Under the pieces are notes generated by a model. It saw only the letters and a program-made list of their open reading frames with translations, was not told the DNA's origin and did not search any database. The position numbers and the translations under genes were made by a program. Positions 55,296 to 64,000 of a DNA stretch of 64,000 nucleotides are shown here, in pieces (the stretch's first letter is position 1; each line of letters begins with the position of its first letter). Source of the stretch: Hydrangea macrophylla (taxonomy: Eukaryota > Streptophyta > Magnoliopsida > Cornales > Hydrangeaceae); the NCBI GenBank assembly GCA_033977485.1, contig CM066984.1:29803501-29867500 (forward strand). Direction: 5' to 3'.

Positions 55296-56464
55296 GATGC
55301 CAATTTTTGGTGCACGAGGAAAGATGACATTGGATGACGTGATACACTATAAGGAAAAAGAAGAAGAGAGATTTGTATGTGGTTTGGCATTCTTAATCAA
55401 GTGATCTACGTTCATGGGTGTGTCTAAGCACTTATACTATGCTGTAAAGCAGCCGGTGATCCTTAGTTAACCAACATGGGATTGGAGCTACTAGAAGTTA
55501 ATTGAGCAAACTGAGTAAGGATGCTATATGTGTGTTGTGTAGATTGAACCCCCCTCTATAAGGGGGTGGGGGTCTCTTTTATACATGCAAGAGTCTTCCT
55601 TATACATAGAAATTACGTAGATAAGGCAACTCAATCTGATTAGCTTTGATTGACACAAATCATGCGAGTTCCCTAATGGGATTAGGAAACTATCTATACA
55701 TTCCATTAGTCTTTTGGCTGGCATAGGAAACTGTCTGATTAATTCTGGATCATGCCTTTGGGCTTGGATGAGCTTTGCCATGCTGAGCTATGCTTGGGCA
55801 ACATTCCTGATCCGTAGGACCTAATGTATCGGTCGACTCGGTCAGGGACCAAGGAATGAGCCAGCTTCAAGCTGGTGCTTCTTGATATGACTATAGCGCT
55901 ATGCTTCCATTAGTGAGTTATTTTTGTAAGTATTAGCTACCCCACATTTTCGAGGCTAAATTGATGGTCTATCAAATGAGGTTTGAAAATTTTGTACAAC
56001 CTAGGTTTAATGCTCGGTATTGGATCGGTTGCCTTGGTCATTCGGGTTAATAGCTTGGTCTGACAACTTGGGAGCTCGGGGTCTGACCTGCCACGTGTCT
56101 AAAAGGGGTTGGTTTGGTCAAGATCTAACTTGATCAGTGCAACGGTGACCAGACCGTCATGATCGAACTGGTCTGTCGTGTCATGCAATTAATGTACACA
56201 TTTTTTGGACTGACGCCTTAGCTGCCTGAGGGCACCAGTTGTCGATCCTTGGGCGGGAAATCTCCTGGGCCATTGGATCTAAAATCATCTGGGCCATTCA
56301 TGCTTCCTAAATAAGGGATCCTTTGGCCATTTCATTTTCCTGCTCTCTTGAGGGAGAAAATACCGAGCGGTTTAAAGAAAAAGTGCCCGGTCTAGCTTCC
56401 CAAGCTTTCTTCTGTTCACTTTTCTTTGTAAGTTTTCATTTTACTGGCCTTTCGGTCTATTGCA
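55296..56464 (-). repeat. Tat-like LTR, interrupted by copia insertion
   Basis: The plus-strand start 'tgatgccaatttttgg' is the complement of the LTR end 'ccaatttttggcatcatca' style seen at 42570-42588. The following landmarks ('ttgtatgt', 'gggtgtgtctaagcacttat', and a G-run near 55550-55573) parallel those of the LTR at 3303-3969. The minus strand has 'tataaaagagacccccac' at about 55562-55580, a plausible promoter. There is no PBS to the left, so this is a 3' or solo LTR. Its right part is cut by the copia element at 56465. Confidence 0.55.
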
Positions 56465-57957
56465 TGTTGGAAAAAACAGGTTTAAATGGAAAGTTTAAAC
56501 GCGCAGCGGAAAAATCAAGTTATGAAACTTTATTGGCATGCCCGGATCTACTACTCGTCAATTCTATAGATGCGTACAAGAGGGGACACGAGTTATACCT
56601 TAGTGTCTTGAACCCAATTCTGATCTTCAACTTCCAGCAGCCTCCACTAGATGATCTTCACCCTTATGACTCCTGCGGATGCCTGCCAGAAAGACTAGGG
56701 TTGGTGGGAACCCTAATGGAGAGGATAGAGAAGGTTTTGGGACTCCAAAACAGTTTCTGCAACTTCTGACGTTCAAAACGACGAACAACTTTTTCCAGAA
56801 CGCAGCTGCCCTATTTATAGATTCCCAGAACCGACCTAGACTTCGAGCGATCGAAGTGCCTTCGATCGATCGAACATTCGATCGATCGAACCATCTTCGA
56901 TCGATCGAACCTGCAGACTTCAATCGATCGAGATATCTTCGATCGATCGAACCTGTCTGGACATCATCCTCAAGCATCTTTCCAAGCATCCTGGCGGAGC
57001 TAAGAGTGGGACCTCCTAGGCTCTTTATTGTTGGCTCAGACCAGTTTATTAATTACCATGACCAAACTCTTTGATCAGCAAACTAACCAACTGGTCAGTT
57101 AACGTTTACTCCACTATAAAACGATAACTGAACTCCAACGCAAAAGAACATATCCGAAGCGATAACTAGACTTGTATGTTGTACTAATGTCCCTCTACCG
57201 TCAGCATTCGTAATCATATTCAGGTAGTCGGATAACTGTTACTGTCAACCTGAATCATGATTACTTCTTGTATTCCTTGAGTCCCATTCACCTCTCATGA
57301 TTACCAAACATGTTGATAACTCTTATCAACAAGACTGTAGTACTCAGTAATCGACATGGTGACATTCTCAAGGGAATGCTTACTCTGAAACAGAGGGTAG
57401 ATTCTATCTTGACAATATATGTTCACAACCCTATGAATATGACATACCCAAGATACCCAGGTGTTGATCTTTTATAGACCTCACTGATTGGTAAGTCAAA
57501 GCAGCCATATCCACAGTCTGTGTTCATAATCGTCTCAAGATTGAGAACACATACCTTATACAAGTTATGAGTTCCTATTGACTGTTGACAGCATTGAGCG
57601 CCAATAGGAAACTCAAGTCCGTCAATGCACTATAAGCACTAGCATATTAACCAAGAGTCACACTCTAGTGATTGAGATTTATCACTCCATCCAATGGTAG
57701 TTAATGATGCTACAGTGTATACCTGATGAGATATCCAGTCTCATCATCCACTGTGACAAGCTTTAAGTATCAAAGAATAGTAATTCGTATCTCATTGTAT
57801 GTATCTCATACACACACGAAATACTTACTATGATACTTATGGATAAACAATCATCTCATGAAAGAAACATACATAATGAAATGTAAAGCTGATATCCATA
57901 TATTAAAAAGTCAATGTCTAATACATAAAGTAATGGTTTGAGGGCACAAACCCAACA
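56465..57957 (-). repeat. Copia 3' LTR (1493 bp)
   Basis: Termini TGTTGG...CCAACA. The minus strand has CTATAAATAG at about 56811-56820, a TATA box. Five TCGATCGATCGA-type palindromes lie just upstream of it (56866-56955). No reading frame here is meaningful. Confidence 0.9.
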
Positions 57958-57972
57958 AACTCCCACTTGCAC
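57958..57972 (-). other. Copia polypurine tract
   Basis: The minus strand reads GTGCAAGTGGGAG just before TGTTGGG, the common plant copia PPT. Confidence 0.75.
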
Positions 57973-59673
57973 TCATAACCATTCAGAACTACATCTAAGA
58001 CCTAGACTATCTAGATGACGATCAAAGACCTTCTGTGGTAAGGCCTTTGTAAACAGATCAGCAAGATTGTCAGCGTTGGCAATCTTGGTGACAGTCACAT
58101 CTCCACGTTGAACAATATCTCGGATAAGATGATATTTCCGCTCTACGTGCTTTCCCTTTCCGTGGTTCCTTGGCTCCTTGGACTGAGCCACTGCCCCACT
58201 ATTATCACAATAAAGCGTAATAGGCGACAGCGACGCTGGTACCACCTCGAGTTCCATAAGGAACTTCTTGAGCCAAACAGCTTCCTTTGCGGCTTCACAA
58301 GCAGCCACATACTCAGCTTCTGTAGTTGAGTCTGCAATGCATTTCTGCTTAATGCTCCTCCAACTGACAGCACCACCTCCCAAGGTAAAGAGATGACCGG
58401 ACGTCGACTTCCTCGAATCTTTATCTGACATAAAGTCCGAGTCAGTGTATCCCACTGGAATTAACTCACTACCACCGTACATAAGCATGTAATCTTTAGT
58501 TCTTCTCAAGTACTTAAGAATGTGCTTAACGGCTGTCCAGTGCTCTGGACCCGGATTCGACTGATATCTGCTAACCATGCCAACGGCAAAGCAGATATCT
58601 GGTCTAGTGCATAACATCGCATACATGAGACTTCCCACTGCCGAGGCATAGGGAATTCCTGTCATGCGATTCCTCTCCTCCTGTGTCTTTGGACACTGGT
58701 CCTTGGAGAACGCTAAACCATGCCTGAAAGGTAACAAACCTTTCTTCGAATTATCCATTGAAAACCTAGTTAGCACCTTACCGATATAACCAGCTTGAGA
58801 TAATCCCATTATCTTTTGCTTGCGATCCCGAAAGAGCTTTATCCCAAGAATATAGCTCGCCTCTCCTAGATCCTTCATATCGAAAGTACTAGCTAGCCAA
58901 ACCTTGACCGTTGACAATGCCGCTACATCATTTCCAATGAGTAGAATGTCGTCAACGTAGAGCACAAGAAAAGCCACCACTTTTCCTTCACTCTTCTTGT
59001 ATACACAAGGTTCATCCAGATTCTGTATGAAACCAAACGATTTGACCGCTTGGTCAAATTGGATGTTCCAACTTCTGGATGCCTGCTTAAGTCCATAAAT
59101 GGACTTTTGCAACTTGTATACCAAGTTACCTTTCCGACCAGCTATGAACCCTTCTGGTTGTTGCATATAGATGTCCTCCTCAAGATTGCCATTCAAGAAT
59201 GCAGTCTTGAAGTCCATCTGCCAGATTTCAAAATCTAGGCATGCAGCAATAGATAAGAGTATTCTGATGGACTTGAGCATGGCTACCGGCGAGAAGGTTT
59301 CCTCATAGTCAATGCCCTCCCTCTGAGTATAACCTTTCGCTACAAGCCTAGCCTTAAAGGTCTCAACCTTTCCATCAGATCCTCTTTTCCTCTTGTAGAC
59401 CCACTTGCAGCCAATGAGTTTAATATTGGCTGGAAGTTCTACAAGATCCCAGACCTGATTGGAATCCATAGATTCCAATTCAGCCTTCATAGCTTTAATC
59501 CAATGAGCTGAATCAACATCAGCCATTGCCTCTTCGTAAGTGGTAGGATCAGATTCAGATTCTATGGAGACAGCTTCAAAAACTTCTCCTAAGAACATGT
59601 ATCTATCAGGCTGGCTGATAATCCTCCCACTACGACGAGGTACCGGTGCGGAAATGGGTGAAGAAGTGGTGTT
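57973..59673 (-). pseudogene. Copia pol part: reverse transcriptase and RNase H
   Basis: Frame of 541 residues from the first ATG at 59598; translation continues in the same frame up to the stop at 59674-59676. RT blocks in order are 'LIGCKWVYKRKRGSDGKVE', 'ARLVAKGYTQREGIDYEETF', 'QMDFKTAFLNGNLEEDIYMQ' and the catalytic 'LVLYVDDILLIGND' (YVDD). RNase H follows with 'GYTDSDFMSDKDSRKSTSG', 'TEAEYVAACEAAKEAVW' and 'VERKYHLIRD'. It ends 'RCSSEWL' fifteen bases before the LTR. It is complete in itself but separated from its start by one TAA codon. Confidence 0.9.
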
Positions 59674-61962
59674 TTATTGATTTATATCGTCATTAACTGC
59701 GGGTTGGACTGAGGGCTCTCCTTCTATCTCTCTAAGATCTATCCTTCCCTTAGGTTTATGGTTCATGATATAATCATTCTCTAAGAAAACAGCATTTGTA
59801 CTAACAAACACTTTCTGTTCCCTTGGATCATAAAAATACCATCCATAAGTACCCTTTGGATACCCTACAAAGTAACATACTTCCGATCTAGAATCCAACT
59901 TGCTCATCTTTCCTTTGAGCACATGTGCCGGACACCCCCATATCCGGAGATGTTGCAAAGAAGGCTTGCGCCCAATCCACATCTCTCGTGGTGTCCTTGG
60001 AACAGATTTGTTTGGTACTAGATTTAGTATGTAAGCAGCGGTTTCCAAAGCATAACCCCAAAGGAATAATGGCAACTCAGAATAACTCATCATCGACCTA
60101 GTCATGTCTAAAAGAGTCCGATTCCTTCTCTCCGCTACACCATTTTGCTGAGGCGTACCAGGTGCAGTTAACTGTGACAGAATCCCATTCTGTACGAGGT
60201 GATCAATAAACTCATTAGAGAGGTACTCGCCACCTCGATCAGATCGAATGGTCTTGATATGTGTGCCCAATTGCTTCTCCACTTCAGCCCTAAACTCTTT
60301 GAACTTTTCAAAGGCTTCAGACTTGTACTGCATTAGGTACACATATCCATACCTGGAGTGGTCATCGGTAAATGTTATGAAATACTCATAACCACCCCTT
60401 GCTCTAATATTTATTGGTCCACACACATCAGTATGAACTAATTCCAACAATGCATTGGTCCTATTGCCCTTTGCAGGAAAGGGCCTTTTGGTCATCTTAC
60501 CCTCCAAACAAGACTCACAGACTTCCATTGGTTCGAGAACCAAATCGCCTAAGACCCCTTCTTTGACTAGTCTGCCAATCCTATTCAGATTGATATGGCC
60601 AAGCCTCATATGCCAAAGCCTTGTTGGATTAGTGGAAGGTTCCTTTCTTTTAGATGGTAAAGTTACCACTGAGTTATTAAGTTCCAAACCAGAATCTTTT
60701 GAAATATTGGGAGTAATCACATACAAACCATTTGATTTAACACCAGAACATATAAAAGAACTGTTTCTTTTAATCACAACTTCAGTTCCAAAATGAAAAG
60801 AATAACCATTATTCGATAAATTAGAAACTGAAATTAAATTACGTCTCATTGAAGGGACGTAAAGTACATCTGATAAAATCAAAACTTTATTGTCTAGAAA
60901 TTCTAAAACTACGACTCCTATAGCAACCGCAGAAACGGTTGCGCTAGAACCTAGAGTAAGTACGATTTCCCCATCACTGCACTTCCTGGTTGATCTGAAC
61001 CCCTGCAATGAATTACAGATATGGTTAGTCGCACCAGAATCAATGCACCAAGTGTTTGATGTATCCGTTATAAAACTTACTTCAATCACATGTGATTCAA
61101 TCATACCTTGAACTCTTGTAGCTAAGAATTCTGGACAGTTCCTCTTCCAGTGGCCCTTCTCACCGCATTGGAAACACTTTCCTTTGCCTTGGCCACCCAC
61201 CTTCCCTTTGCCCTTACCTTTTCCCTTAGATTTTGCAATCTTAGGGACCGGTCCAACACTTGAACCTCCAGTGCTAGCCTTCTTCTTCCCTTTCTTTCCT
61301 TTCGGCACAGATCGGGAAGAGGAAGCGCTTTTCTCAACGTTTAAAACGCTGCCCCCAGGTTTGATCACCCCTTCCGCTGCCAATAAAGAGCTCATCAATT
61401 CGCTCATTGAAAAATCCATTTTATTCATATTATAATTCAGTTTAAATTGAGCGAATGATGGCGACAGCGTATTGAGGATCATATCAACTTGGGTCTGTGC
61501 ATCGATGTTGGCACCTAGGGTCTCCAGCTCGTTTAAATAACCAATCATTTTTAAAACATGTTCCTTGACTGGAGTCCCTTCCGACATCTTCGCACTCATT
61601 ATCTTTTGCATGGCTACCTGTCTGGCAGGCCTGCCATGCTCCCCAAACATCTTTTTCAGGGATCTGATAATGTCACTGGCGGAATCGTTCGATTGGAATT
61701 GATGTTGTAACACACCAGCCATTGAGGCCAGAATGTAGCAACGAGCCATTCCATTCGACTTCTTCCATTTGTCAAACTCGTGTCTGGCAGCTGCCGAAGC
61801 ATTTGCCGCGGGTTCTTCAGGGCTTGGGGTGGTGAGGACATATATGTGATCCTCCGCAGTTAACACGATGTCAAGGTTACGTTTCCATTCACTGTAGTTG
61901 TTTCCAGTTAACTTGTTTTGAGTGAGTATGGTGGCAAGTGGACTAAATGCAGATCCAGACAT
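59674..61962 (-). CDS. Copia gag-protease-integrase (762 aa)
   Basis: First part of the copia polyprotein, an uninterrupted frame from ATG at 61962 to a TAA at 59674-59676. Domains are gag (residues 1-about 200), a basic linker, a CCHC zinc knuckle [14 protein letters not shown] (about 262-275), protease '[12 protein letters not shown]' (DSG about 307), the pre-integrase zinc region '[17 protein letters not shown]' (about 447) with 'CESCLEGK', then the integrase core with catalytic D ('HTDVCGP', about 510), D ('RSDRGGEY', about 574) and E ('NGVAERRNR'). In copia elements gag and pol form one protein, so the TAA ending this frame is a nonsense mutation rather than a natural end. Confidence 0.9.
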   Translation of the reverse strand: MSGSAFSPLATILTQNKLTGNNYSEWKRNLDIVLTAEDHIYVLTTPSPEEPAANASAAARHEFDKWKKSNGMARCYILASMAGVLQHQFQSNDSASDIIRSLKKMFGEHGRPARQVAMQKIMSAKMSEGTPVKEHVLKMIGYLNELETLGANIDAQTQVDMILNTLSPSFAQFKLNYNMNKMDFSMSELMSSLLAAEGVIKPGGSVLNVEKSASSSRSVPKGKKGKKKASTGGSSVGPVPKIAKSKGKGKGKGKVGGQGKGKCFQCGEKGHWKRNCPEFLATRVQGMIESHVIEVSFITDTSNTWCIDSGATNHICNSLQGFRSTRKCSDGEIVLTLGSSATVSAVAIGVVVLEFLDNKVLILSDVLYVPSMRRNLISVSNLSNNGYSFHFGTEVVIKRNSSFICSGVKSNGLYVITPNISKDSGLELNNSVVTLPSKRKEPSTNPTRLWHMRLGHINLNRIGRLVKEGVLGDLVLEPMEVCESCLEGKMTKRPFPAKGNRTNALLELVHTDVCGPINIRARGGYEYFITFTDDHSRYGYVYLMQYKSEAFEKFKEFRAEVEKQLGTHIKTIRSDRGGEYLSNEFIDHLVQNGILSQLTAPGTPQQNGVAERRNRTLLDMTRSMMSYSELPLFLWGYALETAAYILNLVPNKSVPRTPREMWIGRKPSLQHLRIWGCPAHVLKGKMSKLDSRSEVCYFVGYPKGTYGWYFYDPREQKVFVSTNAVFLENDYIMNHKPKGRIDLREIEGEPSVQPAVNDDINQ

Positions 61963-63644
61963 TATGATTACTGAAAATCAAACAAACAAAATAAATATGG
62001 ATATCAGAATTTGACAGTTTGAAATAAAGGAATCCTTTTAAAACTCTTATTTTAAAACAAAGTCGCCGGAATATTGAAACGAAAGAATAAAGCCTCCGTG
62101 TGGTGGTCAATGTTCGATCTTTCGATTAATCATGACTTGTCTGCTATGCAACTCTTGCAAAACAAGTTATGACTCCCGAACCTATTTGATCTCTAAGTTT
62201 CTGAATAATGCCCCGTGTGGGATCCCTTATCCATAGCTTAGCTAGTGTATACCATTAACTAAGATCCAATCACAACCGTCTCAAGTAGCGCCTCCGTGTG
62301 GTGGTCACCCTCTAACACGTCTGATTGATCCTATCCATAGGAAGTTCACATCTAGTAACCAATGAGCAGTGTACCCTCCGTATGGAATGATCACCCCTGG
62401 CGAGGTGACACAGAATACACTACTCATCTTACAATGAACCGTTAATGGAAGATCGTGGGTGTTATTTGATAAGACCCTCTCCCACTAGATTTAGTAAATT
62501 AAGGATTTTGCTTTTGAAGAAAATCTGTTTCTACACACTTCCCATAAACATCTAATGTTTACTAATGTGTTGAAAATGGTTTTTAAATTTTATTTTAGAA
62601 AACTTGTTTTGCGTGCATGCAACAATGTATAATACGCCAATCACAAACCAAGCACATAAAACAAAAAACTAAAATGGAATAAAAACATCTAAACGATGCC
62701 TCTATCTCCCATGGCTCTATCTCCATAGAACCTGCTTTTGGTTTGATCGCCTCCAGCTCCATCTTCATGGACAACGGCTCCTTGCTCCATCTTCATGGAT
62801 TTTCTAATTCTATTACATTGAACCTATGCCTCTGTAGAAGCTTACAATTTATCTAGAAATAGAAATAGCAACAACAAAATAAAAGGCTAGGAAAACCGGT
62901 GCGACTTTCCTTTTCGTAGGATTGAAGTCGCAGCGCCCTTTACATATGCCTTAAAACCAAACCAAACTTAAAACAACACACCAATCTTAAAACATTCAAA
63001 CACAAAATTAAATGCTCTTGGCGCCATGGGAGATAGCGACTAACTTTTGCTGCAAAAGGTTAGTTGAACACACATCCACGCATATATATAACAAAATATA
63101 ACTATTGGAACACTTAATTGATTCACACAGTATATAAACACTTTACATACTGAATTAGAACTTAAAACAGCATCTTACATCTCTGTCACAGTTCGATCGA
63201 TCGAAGCCCGTTCGATCGCTCGAACCTTCGATCGATTGAACATTGTTCAATCGCTTGAACATTCTGTTTCACATAATGATTTGAAAATATTACAGAATAT
63301 GTTAAAATTAAACTTTTAATTTCAAAATACTTTTTAAAACTGTGAAACAAAGATCCTGACAAAGAGTCTGTCTCGATCGATCGAACTCTGTTCGATCGCT
63401 CGAACAACAGAAGGTTTCGATCGATCGAAACCTGTTCGATCGCTCGAGTACAGAGCGTTCGATCGATCGAGACTACTTCGATCGATCGAACCCATCTTGC
63501 ATCCAATGCAATCACAGATTTGTATACTGCTGCGATAATACTGCAGAAACAGATCTGTGACAATGCAGTTTCGAAAGCAGTTCTAAAATCAACATGCAAA
63601 TCAAAATAGTGTTCCAAAAAACGCATCTATGGATCCAAACGAGC
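61963..63644 (-). mobile_element. Copia 5' leader (1.7 kb)
   Basis: Long noncoding leader between PBS and gag ATG. It contains the word 'cctccgtgtggtggtca' at least twice (about 62093 and 62290) and variants near 62210 and 62367. A 'ctccatcttcatgga' pair lies at 62759-62800, and a cluster of TCGATCGATCGA palindromes at 63190-63490. No gene. Confidence 0.65.
63190..63490. repeat. Palindrome cluster in copia leader
   Basis: About ten copies of TTCGATCGATCGAA-type words, alternating with a TCGATCGCTCGA variant, separated by 8-15 bases except for one gap of about 110 bases. Confidence 0.85.
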
Positions 63645-63661
63645 GTGGCTCTGATACCAAT
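63645..63661 (-). other. Copia primer-binding site
   Basis: The minus strand reads TTGGTATCAGAGCCACG two bases after the LTR end, the standard initiator tRNA-Met PBS. Confidence 0.9.
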
Positions 63662-64000
63662 TGTTGGAAAAAACAGGTTTAAATGGAAAATTTAAACGCG
63701 CAGCGGAAAAATCAAGTTATGAAACTTTATTGGCATGCCCGGATCTATTACTCGTCAATTCTACAGATGCGTACAAGAGGGGACACGAGTTATACCTTAG
63801 TGTCTTGAACCCAATTCTGATCTTCAACTTCCAGCAGCCTCCACTAGATGATCTTCACCCTTATGACTCCTGCGGATGCCTGCCAGAAAGACTAGGGTTG
63901 GTGGGAACCCTAATGGAGAGGATAGAGAAGGTTTTGGGACTCCAAAACAGTTTCTGCAACTTCTGACGTTCAAAACGACGAACAACTTTTTCCAGAACGC
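63662..64000 (-). repeat. Copia 5' LTR, partial
   Basis: Identical to 56465-56803 except at three positions (near residues 29, 107 and 121 of the alignment). It continues beyond the window. Confidence 0.9.

Larger units (their letters stand above)
56465..64000 (-). mobile_element. Ty1/copia element, nearly intact, 5' LTR cut by window edge
   Basis: Minus-strand copia element. 3' LTR at 56465-57957, PPT, pol and gag frames at 57973-61962, leader at 61963-63644, PBS and the first 339 bp (from its 3' end) of the 5' LTR at 63662-64000. The aligned LTR parts differ at only three positions, all transitions. One in-frame stop separates the two coding frames. Its gag type ('[20 protein letters not shown]') is common among plant copia elements of the Tork/TAR kind; the exact lineage is not certain. 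Confidence 0.9.

Noticed and set aside
56323..56769. 148-codon frame starting before the copia LTR
   Set aside because: It crosses the junction between the Tat-like LTR and the copia LTR, and the copia part is repeated at 63661-63966, so it is an LTR by-product.
1..64000. tRNA, rRNA or organelle-derived genes
   Set aside because: Scanned by eye for tRNA-like cloverleaf boxes and conserved rRNA words; the only tRNA-related sequences seen are primer-binding sites.

Overview
This window is nuclear DNA of a flowering plant, most likely a dicot. The evidence is nested LTR retrotransposons of plant-specific lineages (Tat/Ogre-like and Tekay-like Ty3/gypsy, and Ty1/copia primed by initiator tRNA-Met), small non-autonomous DNA transposons with target-site duplications (TSDs), and one intron-containing plant hormone gene. 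I did not identify the species.

The only host gene I can support is a gibberellin 20-oxidase (GA20ox) on the minus strand. It has three exons (54190-53649, 52858-52537, 50468-50193) joined by consensus splice sites into a 379-residue reading frame with all expected 2-oxoglutarate/Fe(II) dioxygenase residues. Its two introns carry two copies of one MITE family and two further foldback elements.

From left to right: 1-~3100, edge of an Ogre-like element (minus) with PBS and LTR. ~3100-6165, a Tat-type LTR (minus) that has a PBS on one side and a polypurine tract (PPT) on the other, followed by a 3' untranslated region built of four different tandem-repeat blocks. ~6250-12559, a decayed 5'-truncated Tekay-like element (plus). 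12560-13949, intergenic. 13950-~21640, truncated Ogre-like element E1 (minus). ~21640-22629 and 36025-39577, the 3' part and 3' LTR of a second Tekay-like element, split by 22630-36024, a structurally complete, pol-less Ogre-like element E2 (minus) with GAAGG target duplications. 39578-41977, intergenic with a terminal-inverted-repeat transposon and a MITE. 41978-44092, a gag-only Tat element (plus). 44103-44402, a TRIM with a rearranged left LTR. 44509-45128 and 46235-46753, two hAT-type non-autonomous elements. 48540-49400, a microsatellite plus minisatellite. 50193-54190, GA20ox. 55296-56464, a Tat-like LTR piece. 56465-64000, a nearly intact Ty1/copia element (minus) whose right-hand LTR runs off the window.

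The most interesting material lies in the long noncoding 3' regions of the Ogre-like elements. They hold a 26-unit tandem array with higher-order structure, PPT-like decoys, and two recurrent inverted-repeat motifs, one with apparently compensatory changes in its stems. All boundaries were read by eye; no alignment, search or folding program was run.
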